Assembly (NCBI RefSeq): GCF_023715505.1
Contig: NZ_JAMBOH010000019.1
Span: 1-64,000 of the forward strand
Reading direction: 5' to 3'
Length of the DNA stretch: 64,000 nucleotides
Origin: Neobacillus cucumis
Lineage (GTDB): Bacteria; Bacillota; Bacilli; Bacillales_B; DSM-18226
Under the pieces are notes generated by a model. It saw nothing but the letters and a program-made list of their open reading frames with translations. It made no database searches and was not told the origin of the DNA. Position numbers and translations under genes: made by a program. Of this stretch, positions 25,311 to 34,101 are shown piece after piece; the first letter of the stretch is position 1; the number at the start of each line of letters is the position of its first letter.

Positions 25311-25426
25311 TTGAAATTTCAATCTATTTATGTTATTTTATAAATGAAAAACTACTGATGAAGATGGCCCACAATCCTACACGTCCTTCATAAAATGGCA
25401 GCTTTGTCTGTATGAGGGGCGTTTTT
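25311..25426 (+). promoter_or_regulatory. serA promoter and leader with intrinsic terminator (putative attenuator)
   Basis: A promoter-like TTGAAA (25311-25316), 17-nt spacer, TATTTT (25334-25339) precedes a leader of roughly 105 nt. Near its end CGTCCTTCATA (25382-25392) pairs with TATGAGGGGCG (25411-25421) and is followed by TTTTT, a terminator 29 nt upstream of the serA ATG. ATGAAG (25358-25363) could pair with CTTCAT (25386-25391) of the terminator's left arm, a weak alternative fold. No T-box TGGNACC motif is seen. The rest of the hom-serA gap (25070-25310) is AT-rich with nothing I recognise. Confidence 0.5.
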
Positions 25427-25454
25427 ACTTAACAAAACAATGGAGGAATGGATC

Positions 25455-27089
25455 ATGTATAGAGTATTGGTAACAGATGGGATTAGCGATACCGGATTAA
25501 AAAGATTACTTGATCATCCAAATTTTGTAGTAGAAAGGCAGCCAACATTACCAACAGAGGAATTGAAAAAAATTATTGGTCATTACGATGCATTGATTGT
25601 GAGAAGCCAAACAAAGGTTACAGAAGACTTGCTTTTATCCGCTGATAAACTCCATGTCATTGCCAGAGCAGGTGTTGGAGTGGACAACATTGATGTAAAT
25701 GCAGCTACACGCAAAGGGATTATTGTCATAAATGCCCCTGGTGCGAACACAATGGCTGCAACTGAGCATACATTAGCGATGATGTTAGCATTAGCAAGAA
25801 ATATTCCTCAAGCCCATCAAAAAACAGCTGCCGGCGAATGGGACCGCAACTCCTTTAAAGGAGTTGAATTGTATAAAAAGACCCTTGGCGTCATCGGGAT
25901 GGGTAAGATTGGGACAGAAGTGGCGAAACGAGCTAAAAGCTTTGGTATGAATATTTTAGCGTTCGACCCTTACCTAACAGAGGACCGCGCTAAGAAGCTG
26001 GGCATGACAAAGGCAAGCCTGGATTTAATTGCCGAGGAGTCGGATTTCATCACGGTTCACACCCCATTAACAAATGATACAAGAGGTCTTATCAACGATG
26101 ATTACTTAAGCAAAACGAAAAAAGGTGTTCGATTTGTCAACTGTGCCCGCGGCGGAATCATTGATGAGAAGGCTTTAGTGAGAGCCATACAGTCCGGACA
26201 TGTAGCAGGCGCTGCGCTTGATGTATTTGAAAAAGAACCTGTTGCCAATGAGGAATTGCTGCAAAATCCAAATATCATTGTCACACCGCATCTTGGGGCC
26301 TCGACGGTGGAAGCGCAGGAAAAAGTTGCCCAAGAGGTGAGTGCGGAAATTATTGAGATTTTTGAAAAACAATCGATCCAGAACGCCGTCAATATGCCGC
26401 AAATGTCAGGGGAAACACAAGCAAAGCTTCAGCCTTACTTATTGTTAGGTGATCAAATGGGGCAGCTAGTGATTCAATTGCTAAATAAGCAGGCACCCTC
26501 CAAGATTGAAATCAATTATTATGGGAATCTCATTGATGAAGATACAGAGTTACTAACGCGTACTCTATTAAAAGGAATTTTATCCTATCATTTAAGTGAT
26601 TCTGTCAATCTAATTAACGCCCTCCATTTACTAAAAGAACAAGGGGTTTCCTATAATGTTGTCAAGAATGCGTCGAATAAAGGCTTTGCCAATTATTTGG
26701 AGTTAAGTGTGTCTAATGGCCAAGAAACAGCCAAAATCGGCGCTACGGTCCTAAATGGTTACGGAGCTAGAATTTTAAAAATAAATCAATACCGGATTGA
26801 TGTGAAGCCGGAAAAATATCTTCTATACATTAAACACCGCGACGTACCTGGGATGATCGGTAAGGTAGGATCGTTACTGGGTGACCATGATATCAATATT
26901 GGTACAATGCAGGTTGGCCGTACGGAGGTTGGCGGGGAAGCGATCATGGTATTAACCTTAGATCGAACGTTAAGTGCAAATGTTATCAAAGTCTTAAAAT
27001 TAATTGATGGCTTGCAGGAAGCACAGGTCCTTGAGTTAACCACCGTTGGTTCTTATGAGTCTGAGCGTGAAAAGATAAAAAGTATTTAA
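25455..27089 (+). CDS. serA: D-3-phosphoglycerate dehydrogenase
   Basis: About 544 residues, the long form with ASB and ACT domains. It oxidises 3-phosphoglycerate in the first step of serine synthesis. Visible parts: substrate domain, NAD-binding GVIGMGKIGTEVAKRA near residues 147-162, catalytic Arg/Glu regions (NCARGGIIDE) and His in TPHLGASTVEAQ, an ASB domain about 330-450, and a C-terminal ACT domain (HRDVPGMIGKVGSLLG) for serine feedback. The start is ATG 25455, because GGAGG lies 8 nt upstream; an in-frame ATG at 25440 is upstream of that site. Confidence 0.95.
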   Translation: MYRVLVTDGISDTGLKRLLDHPNFVVERQPTLPTEELKKIIGHYDALIVRSQTKVTEDLLLSADKLHVIARAGVGVDNIDVNAATRKGIIVINAPGANTMAATEHTLAMMLALARNIPQAHQKTAAGEWDRNSFKGVELYKKTLGVIGMGKIGTEVAKRAKSFGMNILAFDPYLTEDRAKKLGMTKASLDLIAEESDFITVHTPLTNDTRGLINDDYLSKTKKGVRFVNCARGGIIDEKALVRAIQSGHVAGAALDVFEKEPVANEELLQNPNIIVTPHLGASTVEAQEKVAQEVSAEIIEIFEKQSIQNAVNMPQMSGETQAKLQPYLLLGDQMGQLVIQLLNKQAPSKIEINYYGNLIDEDTELLTRTLLKGILSYHLSDSVNLINALHLLKEQGVSYNVVKNASNKGFANYLELSVSNGQETAKIGATVLNGYGARILKINQYRIDVKPEKYLLYIKHRDVPGMIGKVGSLLGDHDINIGTMQVGRTEVGGEAIMVLTLDRTLSANVIKVLKLIDGLQEAQVLELTTVGSYESEREKIKSI

Positions 27090-27090
27090 A

Positions 27091-27125
27091 AGAGGGAATG
27101 GCGCGGCCATTCCCTCTCTCTATTT
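27091..27125. terminator. Terminator between serA and HAD hydrolase
   Basis: AGAGGGAATGG (27091-27101) pairs with CCATTCCCTCT (27107-27117), followed by TCTCTATTTTT. It serves serA on the plus strand and may also serve the converging gene. Confidence 0.8.
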
Positions 27126-28250
27126 TTATAAAATGGTTTTAATATCGAGGACGGAATCTAGGATATAATCTGCCTCATGTTTTTCAAAATCTTGGCGTGC
27201 ATCTTTCCCAGAAAGACCAGTTAAAACAGCTGCAAATTGACAGCCTAGCTTTCTTGCAGCAAGAAGGTCCGCCAATGAATCACCGACAACCAATACTTCT
27301 TCCCCCTTTTGAATGGGCAGCGGAGTGTTTAAGCAGTCTACTGTTGATGTCTCTTTTCCTTTAAGCCCCATGATATAAGTAAATGGATGCGGCTTTGATA
27401 AGGATTTAGGCTCGGTTATCTCTTGTTCCGCTTTCGATACTTCATCGGCTGTAATAATTCGGTTTTCATTGAAGTATTTCAGCCAATTTAAATGTTTAAA
27501 AGGCTGGATCGTTTCTAGGTCCGGTCTTCCGGTACCAATTCCAATTGTAATTCCAGCTGAGGAAAGGTACTGAAATAAAGCGGCAATTTCCTGGGCTGGA
27601 GCGAGGGTTGTTTCATTGGCAAGGAATCCCTTTTTCCCAGTCTGGACTGATGGTCTGCCAGTTGAAGCGAGGACATTTTCATCGCCCACATACCATTCCT
27701 GTGAAACATGTTCACAAATAGACCAGAGCTCGCCTTTTTGGAAAATCGATGTTTCTACGCCAAGCTTCTCCTTAGATAGTACATTCAAGTATTCAAACAA
27801 TTCCTGCTTTGTCGCATCTGATTGAGTGAATTCGTCCACGAACAAGCCAAAATTCAATTCTACCTGATACCGACTTAATACCATGCCAATATCCCGTAAG
27901 GTTTCATAATTGATTGGATTCGTAAGCCATTGAGCTATTTTTGCAGCTTCATCCTCTTTAATCTGCGACAGAAGATGTATGAGCTGATGGCTGAAGGATA
28001 GGTAAATCATATCCCAGTTTGCGTTTAGGCCGCGGGATTTCATAAATTTAAGGACCTGGTCGTTTTGGAAGACATTTTCCCTGATACGGTTGATTTCTGC
28101 TTCAGTATATTCGGTTTTAAATTGTTCCGGTGCGAGTGCTAGATAATTGCTGCTAATCAGCATCTCCCAAACAGTCAGTGCAGATGCATCAAAATAGTGC
28201 TCTTCGCTCAAAAGCACTCCATCAACATCAAATAAAACGGTGTTAATCAA
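27126..28250 (-). CDS. HAD family hydrolase
   Basis: A 374-residue HAD-superfamily phosphatase. Motif I FDVDGVLL at residues 8-15, motif II in GIGTGRPD, Lys motif in LSKPHPF and motif IV VVGDSLADLLAA. A large helical insert between motif I and II (about residues 20-210) makes it longer than typical HAD phosphatases and probably forms the substrate cap. Substrate unknown. TTG start. It is monocistronic, converging with serA; a 21-bp-period array occupies its upstream region. Confidence 0.8.
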   Translation of the reverse strand: MINTVLFDVDGVLLSEEHYFDASALTVWEMLISSNYLALAPEQFKTEYTEAEINRIRENVFQNDQVLKFMKSRGLNANWDMIYLSFSHQLIHLLSQIKEDEAAKIAQWLTNPINYETLRDIGMVLSRYQVELNFGLFVDEFTQSDATKQELFEYLNVLSKEKLGVETSIFQKGELWSICEHVSQEWYVGDENVLASTGRPSVQTGKKGFLANETTLAPAQEIAALFQYLSSAGITIGIGTGRPDLETIQPFKHLNWLKYFNENRIITADEVSKAEQEITEPKSLSKPHPFTYIMGLKGKETSTVDCLNTPLPIQKGEEVLVVGDSLADLLAARKLGCQFAAVLTGLSGKDARQDFEKHEADYILDSVLDIKTIL

Positions 28251-28365
28251 TTTCCCTGCCCCCTCGATTCTTGGTTTCCTTTTATACGTTATCGTAACAC
28301 AGCGGGAGTTGTAATTTGAAGTATTAGACTACTTTTATTAAAAAAACAGGGGCATCAACGGCCGA

Positions 28366-28518
28366 TTTGTTAATAAGTTTGAGGATTTTGTTAATAAAAC
28401 TAGACTAGACGGGAATGAGAGTTCGGAATTCTACGTAAATCCGTTTCTTTTCTACCAAGTTGAAGGCGAATTCTACAAAACTACCACACAATTCTACGAA
28501 ATTCAAAACTAATTCTAC
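28366..28518. repeat. Intergenic arrays with exact 21-bp period
   Basis: Two TTTGTTAATAA units are 21 bp apart (about 28366 and 28387), the inverse of the core seen at 8660-8731. Then five units start at 28427, 28448, 28469, 28490 and 28511, each exactly 21 bp apart, with core AATTCTAC (second unit TTTTCTAC). The rest of each unit is divergent. The array fills most of the 305-nt gap between the HAD gene and the gabD terminator; no ORF or RNA was recognised there. Confidence 0.75.
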
Positions 28519-28555
28519 AAAAATTGGTAACCATCTTCCAAATCACCTGGAAAGC

Positions 28556-28594
28556 AAAAAAATGCCGTGCGCTCAGATCTCCCAGCGTACGGCA
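28556..28594 (-). terminator. Terminator of the gabTD operon
   Basis: Minus-strand TGCCGTACGCT / AGCGCACGGCA hairpin (28563-28573 with 28584-28594), followed by seven Ts. It lies 13 nt after the gabD stop. Confidence 0.9.
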
Positions 28595-28607
28595 AGCTAG
28601 CTCTTTA

Positions 28608-30065
28608 CTAGATATCCAATCCAATCGAAATATACTTTACTTCTAAAAACTCTTCAATTCCGTAATGCCCGCCTTCGCGTCCTAGGCCGCTTTCTTTATA
28701 GCCGCCAAACGGAGCTTGAACCACTGACGGCAAGGCATCATTTAAACCAATAATTCCATACTCCAGTTGTTCCGTAATCCTAAAGGAGCGGCTTAAATTT
28801 TCCGTATAGACATAGGCAGCCAATCCGTAGCGGCTATTGTTGGCCCGTTCAATCACTTCCTCTTCTGTTTTGAAGGTCGAAATCGGCGCAAGCGGACCAA
28901 AAATTTCATCCCTCATACATTCCATATCATCATGGATATTTGTAAGGATCGTCGGGGCATAGAAATACCCTTTATCATCCACTGGCTTAAGACCGCTATA
29001 AATAACTTTACCGCCTTTTTTAACGGCATCATGAACCAATGACTCTACTTTTTTATAAGCTGATTTATCAATTAACGGACCGATATCTGTACCTTCTTCT
29101 AGTCCATTACCGACTTTAAGCTTTTCTAATTCAGCTTGAAAAAGCGTAATGAATTCGTCCGCGACACTTTCCTGGACATAAACCCGATTGGTACAAATAC
29201 AGGTTTGACCGGCATTGCGGAATTTCGATTGGACAAGGCCAATGGCAGCCTTCGCTAGGTTCGCATCATCCATCACGATAAATGGAGCATTTCCGCCAAG
29301 CTCTAACGAAACTTTTTTTACATTTTCAGCTGCCCCGCGCATTAACGTCTTTCCTACCTCTGTAGATCCGGTAAAAGTTATTTTTGTAACACGGGGGTCT
29401 TTTAACCATACCTCGCCAATTTCCGAAGAGCGACCCGTAATGATGTTAATCACTCCTGCTGGTATTCCAGCTTCATGTGCCAGTTCCGCCATTTTTAACG
29501 CTGTAAGCGGTGTTTGGTTGGCCGGTTTCACGACTGCCGTACACCCTGCTGCAAGGGCAGGGGCTACCTTTCTCGTAATCATCGCGGCTGGGAAGTTCCA
29601 TGGAGTAATCGCTGCAATTACACCAACTGGTTCTTTTCTGACTAGTATCCTTTTATTTGGACTTGATGCAGGAATGGTCTCACCATAGACCCTCTTTGCC
29701 TCTTCTGCATACCAAGAGATAAATCCATTCGCATACGAAACCTCGCCTAAGGCTTCCTTTAACGGTTTTCCTTGCTCAATCGTCATAATTCTTGCAATTT
29801 CCTCTTTATTTTTTTCAATTAAATAGAACCATTTCATCAAAAGCTGATACCGTTCTTCCGCTGTCCGTTTCGACCAATTTTTAAAGGCCTTATGGGCAGC
29901 ATCAACAGCCTGCTTCGCTTCGTAAGCTCCGCCTGTTGGAACTGCACCAATCACTTCCTTCGTCGCAGGGTTAATCACTTCTGTAAAAACCGAGTAATCA
30001 TTGCCAACCCATTCACCATTTAGATACATAGGATAAATTTGATCATTTTGTTTTAGAACATCCAT
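28608..30065 (-). CDS. gabD: Succinate-semialdehyde dehydrogenase (NAD(P)+)
   Basis: About 485 residues of the aldehyde dehydrogenase family, oxidising succinate semialdehyde to succinate in GABA breakdown. Visible: PWNFPAAMITRKVAPALAAG, FTGSTEVGKTLM, catalytic Glu in LELGGNAPF and catalytic Cys in GQTCICTNR. The frame opens at 30158, but ATG 30065 with GGAGGAG 6 nt upstream is the proper start; it lies 1 nt after the gabT stop. The gabT neighbour supports the substrate assignment. Confidence 0.92.
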   Translation of the reverse strand: MDVLKQNDQIYPMYLNGEWVGNDYSVFTEVINPATKEVIGAVPTGGAYEAKQAVDAAHKAFKNWSKRTAEERYQLLMKWFYLIEKNKEEIARIMTIEQGKPLKEALGEVSYANGFISWYAEEAKRVYGETIPASSPNKRILVRKEPVGVIAAITPWNFPAAMITRKVAPALAAGCTAVVKPANQTPLTALKMAELAHEAGIPAGVINIITGRSSEIGEVWLKDPRVTKITFTGSTEVGKTLMRGAAENVKKVSLELGGNAPFIVMDDANLAKAAIGLVQSKFRNAGQTCICTNRVYVQESVADEFITLFQAELEKLKVGNGLEEGTDIGPLIDKSAYKKVESLVHDAVKKGGKVIYSGLKPVDDKGYFYAPTILTNIHDDMECMRDEIFGPLAPISTFKTEEEVIERANNSRYGLAAYVYTENLSRSFRITEQLEYGIIGLNDALPSVVQAPFGGYKESGLGREGGHYGIEEFLEVKYISIGLDI

Positions 30066-30066
30066 A

Positions 30067-31437
30067 TTATTCTCCTCCAACGGATAAGGCTGAATTATTT
30101 TGGTAAACTGCTTCCATTGCTTCTTCAAGTATTTGCAGACCTTCTTCAAGCTGCTCATCTGTGATGGTTAATGGCATGAGCAGTCGGATGACATTACTGT
30201 AGATACCAGCGCTTAACAGCATGAGGCCGCGCTCAGCTGCCGCCTTGACAATTTTTCCAACCGATTCTTTATCCGGGGTCTTGTGCTCTCGGTCTTTAAC
30301 AATTTCCATGGCACACATCGCACCTAAGCCGCGTACATCGCCAATGCCGTTAAAGCGGGCGGCAAGGAGCTGCATTTTTTCAATGACTCGCTCACCTAGT
30401 TTACTCGCCCGGTCATTAAGCTGTTCACTTTCTATAATATCTAACACAGTCAATGCTGCCTGGCATCCGAGCGGACTTCCGGCATAGGTCCCGCCAATCT
30501 CGCCAATTTCAGGGGTGTTCATGATTTCCGCCCTGCCGATGACACCTGAGATCGGAACTCCTGCCCCCATCGATTTTGAAATGGTAATTAAGTCAGGAAC
30601 GACATCAAAATGTTCAATTGCGAAGTATTTTCCGGTCCTTGCAAAACCAGTTTGTATTTCATCGGCAATAAACAATATTCCATACTGTGAACAGATTTCT
30701 CTTACCCGTTTTACGAAGGCCTTGTCAGGAACGATGAAGCCGCCTTCCCCTTGTACAGGCTCCATGACCACGGCTGCAATGGTTTCTGGAGCAGCTTCTG
30801 CAACTAAAAACTGTTCAAACTGTTCAGTGATCATGTCGCTATATTGAGTTTCGTTCATTCCTTCTGGACGGCGATATACATATGGATATGGCGCCTTATA
30901 GACTTCCGGGGCAAATGGACCAAAGCCAAATTTGTAAGGCTTGACCTTGCTTGTCATGGTCATCGTCATTAACGTTCTGCCATGGAATCCCCTTGTAAAC
31001 GAAACGATCCCTTGGCGGTTTGTGTACTTGCGGGCAATTTTAACCGCATTTTCAACGGCTTCCGCACCGCTGTTAAAGAAAGCGGCCTGCTTATCAAAAT
31101 CACCTAGCGCCAGCTTACAAAGCCGTTCAGCCAAGTTAATATAGGATTCATACATCATCACATTAAAACCGGTATGGATAAATTGGCCTGCTTGATCCTG
31201 CACGGCTTTGACCACTCTCGGGTGTGAGTGGCCGACATTTAGCGTTCCAATTGCTCCGGCAAAATCAATATAATGATTGCCGTCCACATCCTCGACCAGT
31301 GCACCTTCTGCTTTTTTTACAAAGGATTGGCAGTTGTTACTAATTCCTTTTGGAACATATTTATTTCTTCGTTCCAAAATTTCTCTCGATTTTGGTCCAG
31401 GTATTTCTGTTTGCAGCTTGACAAATTTTCTTTCCAA
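30067..31437 (-). CDS. gabT: 4-aminobutyrate aminotransferase
   Basis: About 456 residues, class III PLP aminotransferase converting GABA and 2-oxoglutarate to succinate semialdehyde and glutamate. Features: FFNSGAEAVENAVKIAR, GFHGRTLMTMTMT, VQGEGGF, DEIQTGFARTG and the PLP lysine in ITISKSMGAG. TTG 31437 (6 nt after GGGGGAG) is preferred over the upstream TTG at 31464. First gene of the gabTD operon; no gabR regulator is nearby and no -24/-12 sigma-54 element was found upstream. Confidence 0.92.
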   Translation of the reverse strand: MERKFVKLQTEIPGPKSREILERRNKYVPKGISNNCQSFVKKAEGALVEDVDGNHYIDFAGAIGTLNVGHSHPRVVKAVQDQAGQFIHTGFNVMMYESYINLAERLCKLALGDFDKQAAFFNSGAEAVENAVKIARKYTNRQGIVSFTRGFHGRTLMTMTMTSKVKPYKFGFGPFAPEVYKAPYPYVYRRPEGMNETQYSDMITEQFEQFLVAEAAPETIAAVVMEPVQGEGGFIVPDKAFVKRVREICSQYGILFIADEIQTGFARTGKYFAIEHFDVVPDLITISKSMGAGVPISGVIGRAEIMNTPEIGEIGGTYAGSPLGCQAALTVLDIIESEQLNDRASKLGERVIEKMQLLAARFNGIGDVRGLGAMCAMEIVKDREHKTPDKESVGKIVKAAAERGLMLLSAGIYSNVIRLLMPLTITDEQLEEGLQILEEAMEAVYQNNSALSVGGE

Positions 31438-31772
31438 ACCCCACTCCCCCTTTTCTAAAATCAAGCGAATCGTACCGCTTTCAAATCTTTTTAAAGAACA
31501 TTACTATCTATATGTTCTATATGAGATATTGAACTGTTTATTTAACAAACCTAACAAACAATTGTAATGCAAGTAAAAGTAAGTCAAAAAGAAAGAATGA
31601 CCAACATTAGTTAAAATGTTCTTATTTTTTTTACACTAGAAAGATAAGAGGTATGAAATGGAGCCTTGGAGTATGAATGAAGTGATGCTTTATTCGTAGG
31701 TGTCTTTTGCGATGATTTTTGTACCATATATATTATTTCTATCAGTAAATAATATTGTCCTTTTTTTTTTAC
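31438..31772. other. Intergenic region upstream of gabT
   Basis: A 335-nt AT-rich gap without a credible ORF. On the minus strand TGAAAGCGGTACGA (31470-31483) matches the CcpA cre consensus at 12 of 14 positions, so carbon repression of gabTD is possible. A run of ten Ts precedes the terminator at its left-hand gene border. Nothing else recognised. Confidence 0.35.
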
Positions 31773-31819
31773 AAAAAAAAAACAGCGAAATTCATTTTAC
31801 TGAATCTCGCTGTTTTTGA
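31773..31819 (-). terminator. Terminator of the SleB-like gene
   Basis: Minus-strand hairpin AACAGCGAGATTCA / TGAATTTCGCTGTT (31781-31794 with 31801-31814) followed by about ten Ts. T residues on the other side may make it bidirectional. Confidence 0.88.
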
Positions 31820-31848
31820 ATAAAAGCTATTTTTATTTCTGATACTAA

Positions 31849-32442
31849 TTATCGTGCAAACCTGTGATTTCCAATGGTAACCGTTACAGGACGTGAAGTA
31901 ATCCATGAACTTGTTGACGTTTTAGGGTTATAGAAGAATAAAGATCCATTTCCTTTTCCAGTTAGAGCAATTGCTTCATTTACCGCTTTTTTAGAAGCAG
32001 CATCAGCTGGCTGGTTAATTGTTCCGTTTGCTACTGGAGTAAATGCATAATGTCCATTAGCAATTTGATAGACTACCCCATTTACAGTATTCGGGAAATC
32101 AGCACTTCTTACTCTATTAATAATAACGGTAGCAACTGCGACTTTCCCTGCATATGGTTCGCCAACTGCCTCTGCACGAACAAGACGGGCCATTAAGTCC
32201 TTCTCTGCCGCCGTGTATGGAGAGTTTGGCAATGTCATGTATTGACCTGTTAAAAGTGGTTTACTATTATTTGTCTTCATTACGCTATTAACAGGAATAC
32301 CGAATCCTTTTGCTATTTTCCAGTATGTCTCACCAGATTGTATTTTGTGAGTGGTTGCTGCCTCTGTTTGATTTGTTAAAGTAAATGCTGAAATTGAGAA
32401 CATTAATCCAGCGGCTACTATTAGTTTCTTTAGCTTTTTCAT
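31849..32442 (-). CDS. LysM + SleB/CwlJ-type cell wall hydrolase
   Basis: A 197-residue secreted protein. Signal peptide residues 1-29 (ending QTEAA), one LysM peptidoglycan-binding domain about 31-76 (HKIQSGETYWKIAKGFGIPV), and a Hydrolase_2 domain from about residue 85 with the conserved LMARLVRAEAVGEPYAGKVA and the C-terminal NHRFAR. SleB/CwlJ enzymes hydrolyse spore cortex, but LysM-bearing relatives (YkvT type) are often vegetative, so the stage is uncertain. ATG start with AGGAGGAA upstream. Monocistronic. Confidence 0.88.
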   Translation of the reverse strand: MKKLKKLIVAAGLMFSISAFTLTNQTEAATTHKIQSGETYWKIAKGFGIPVNSVMKTNNSKPLLTGQYMTLPNSPYTAAEKDLMARLVRAEAVGEPYAGKVAVATVIINRVRSADFPNTVNGVVYQIANGHYAFTPVANGTINQPADAASKKAVNEAIALTGKGNGSLFFYNPKTSTSSWITSRPVTVTIGNHRFAR

Positions 32443-32815
32443 GTATTTGTTCCTCCTAGTAGTCGTTTTTCGTATACTATTAGGCTATCAGATGTAATAT
32501 ACTCGTTCATTGCCCAAAGTTTGGTAATTTACTATCAACCCTTCTACCCCTTGCAGCAAAACAATTAAACTATAATTAGTTAAATTTATCCATTGAAGAA
32601 AATTATCAAATAATATCTATCTAAGGAAAAATATGGACCTATCATTACAAAGATTTCAAGCTGTAACAAACCATAATCAATAGGAATTCTGCATAAAGGC
32701 CTATTTAAAGTAACTCTTTCACAAAATTGCCATCAAAACGGTTGGAATTGGCAGGATTTTCTTTTTAATTTTGGTCATAATAATAGTGAAGCCATATTCA
32801 AGGAGGATTTATATA
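32443..32815. other. Divergent intergenic region, no gene seen
   Basis: A 373-nt AT-rich gap between the SleB-like gene (minus) and the Dps-like gene (plus). An imperfect inverted repeat (GTATACTATTA ... TAATATAC, about 32474-32502) lies upstream of the SleB-like gene. I found no convincing sigma-B promoter for the Dps-like gene and no ORF with a ribosome site. Confidence 0.4.
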
Positions 32816-33262
32816 GTGGAAAATCAGTTAGTGGACATCCTTAATAAGCAAATTGCCAATTGGTCTGTCTTGTATATCAAGTTACATAACTATCATTGGT
32901 ACGTAAAAGGCGGGCAATTTTTTACGCTGCACGCTAAGTTTGAAGAATTCTATAATGAAGCCGGCCTTCATGTTGATGAATTAGCAGAGCGGTTACTTGC
33001 CATTGGAGGTAATCCTGTTGCAACAATGAAAGAATGCCTAGAACTATCCTCGATTCGTGAAGCATCTGGGAGTGAATCTGCCGAAGAAATGGTTCAATCC
33101 ATCATTAATGACTTCTCGATTATTATTGGAGAACTAAAGGAAGGTATGAGCCTTGCTGGAGAATTAGATGACGAAACAACCGAAGATATGCTCCTTGCTA
33201 TTCATTCCGGATTAGAAAAACATGTATGGATGCTGACAGCATTCCTAGGGAAGTCCATTTAA
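32816..33262 (+). CDS. Dps/ferritin-like DNA-protecting protein
   Basis: A 148-residue four-helix protein. The ferroxidase ligands of Dps are recognisable: His in [10 protein letters not shown], the second His in FTLHAKFEE and the Asp/Glu pair in [14 protein letters not shown]. Dps dodecamers oxidise and store Fe2+ using H2O2 and protect DNA. GTG start at 32816, 9 nt after AAGGAGG; a longer frame from 32771 lacks a ribosome site. Monocistronic with its own terminator. Confidence 0.9.
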   Translation: MENQLVDILNKQIANWSVLYIKLHNYHWYVKGGQFFTLHAKFEEFYNEAGLHVDELAERLLAIGGNPVATMKECLELSSIREASGSESAEEMVQSIINDFSIIIGELKEGMSLAGELDDETTEDMLLAIHSGLEKHVWMLTAFLGKSI

Positions 33263-33269
33263 AGCAATG

Positions 33270-33299
33270 AGTCCAACAGTAATGCTGTTGGGCTTTTTC
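33270..33299 (+). terminator. Terminator of the Dps-like gene
   Basis: AGTCCAACAG (33270-33279) pairs with CTGTTGGGCT (33285-33294), followed by TTTTT. Confidence 0.9.
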
Positions 33300-33388
33300 T
33301 ATTCTTATTTATTATAGGTCCCTTATTTTCAGAATCCACCGTAAACCGTACAATCAATTTATGACGAGACCGATTAGAAATATACAAG

Positions 33389-33426
33389 AAAGGCTGACCC
33401 AAAGCGATATTAGGGCTAGCCTTTTT
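33389..33426 (+). terminator. Orphan terminator-like hairpin
   Basis: AAAGGCTGACCC and GGGCTAGCCTTT form an imperfect stem (33389-33400 with 33413-33424), followed by Ts. It lies about 90 nt after the Dps terminator with no gene in front. It could be a backup terminator or end a small RNA. Confidence 0.5.
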
Positions 33427-33538
33427 AATTTGTAATCATACATGTTAAATTTTTTCTAATTCTATGCACTTGTCCCTTTCAACTTAAAATGCTCGTTCAT
33501 AAATTATAATATATCAAAACAAGGGAGGTGGAATTACT

Positions 33539-33625
33539 ATGGGATACGATGGCAGAAACAACTTCGCGTTAATCGTTGTATTGTTCATTCTTTTAATCAT
33601 CATCGGTGCATCTTGGATGTACTAA
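33539..33625 (+). CDS. YjcZ-type sporulation micropeptide
   Basis: A 28-residue peptide beginning MGYDGRNNFALIVVLFILL and ending GASWMY. It has the composition of the YjcZ/YhjA group of Bacillus: short Gly/Asn N-terminus and one transmembrane segment. These are sporulation-associated membrane peptides. ATG start with AAGGGAGGTG 8 nt upstream. CATAAATTA at 33498-33506 resembles a sigma-K -10 (CATANNNTA), but the -35 is unclear. Monocistronic. Confidence 0.85.
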   Translation: MGYDGRNNFALIVVLFILLIIIGASWMY

Positions 33626-33646
33626 TTTTGATTAAAACACTCTAGG

Positions 33647-33685
33647 AAAAAGGAGCGAAAAAAATAATTTTTTCGCTCCTTTTTA
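33647..33685. terminator. Bidirectional terminator
   Basis: AAAAAGGAGCGAAAAAA (from 33647) pairs with TTTTTTCGCTCCTTTTT (to 33685) around a short loop. It separates yjcZ from the converging bdbC gene. Confidence 0.9.
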
Positions 33686-33693
33686 TTATTCCA

Positions 33694-34101
33694 TTAAGCT
33701 CTTTGTCTGCGGGCAAGAATCAGTAAGCTAACAGTTATGATCGTAAAAGCAATAAACGCCAACAATGGAATTGTAATAAACCCAAGCCAGTTTATGTAAT
33801 CCTTGGAACAGGGTACACCGGTTGTACACATTTCAAATTGCTGTAAATACGGGAGCTTTTGCAGTAGCGTATGATAAGCGGAAATAAGCATCCCAATAAT
33901 GGAAAGTGGAAGAACATACCGATAAATTCCTTGGTCATTACGATAAAAGGCGATGCCCAAAATAATCGTTAACGGATACATAAAGATTCTTTGATACCAG
34001 CAAAGCATACAAGGGATGTAGTGCATGACTTCACTAAAATATAGACTGCCAAGTGCAGCAATAATCGCAGCAAGCCATGCAAGCAGCAAAGGCTTATTCA
34101 T
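33694..34101 (-). CDS. bdbC: Disulfide bond formation protein (DsbB family)
   Basis: A 135-residue membrane protein with four hydrophobic segments and the two Cys pairs of the DsbB/BdbC family: CMLC near residue 32-35 and a C...C pair in MCTTGVPCSKDY near 92-99. It reoxidises BdbD using quinones. Its start overlaps the end of bdbD by 8 nt, so the two partners are translationally coupled. Confidence 0.92.
   Translation of the reverse strand: MNKPLLLAWLAAIIAALGSLYFSEVMHYIPCMLCWYQRIFMYPLTIILGIAFYRNDQGIYRYVLPLSIIGMLISAYHTLLQKLPYLQQFEMCTTGVPCSKDYINWLGFITIPLLAFIAFTIITVSLLILARRQRA

Noticed and set aside
29215..29688. 157-codon frame antisense to gabD
   Set aside because: Shadow frame of a well-conserved gene; Ala/Thr/Ser-rich composition typical of antisense frames.
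31465..31640. Sigma-54 promoter upstream of gabT
   Set aside because: gabTD of some Bacillus is sigma-54 dependent, but no TGGCAC-N5-TTGCW match was found in the region.
33361..33435. 24-codon ORF starting at ATG 33361
   Set aside because: No ribosome site, and it spans the orphan hairpin, so coding is unlikely.
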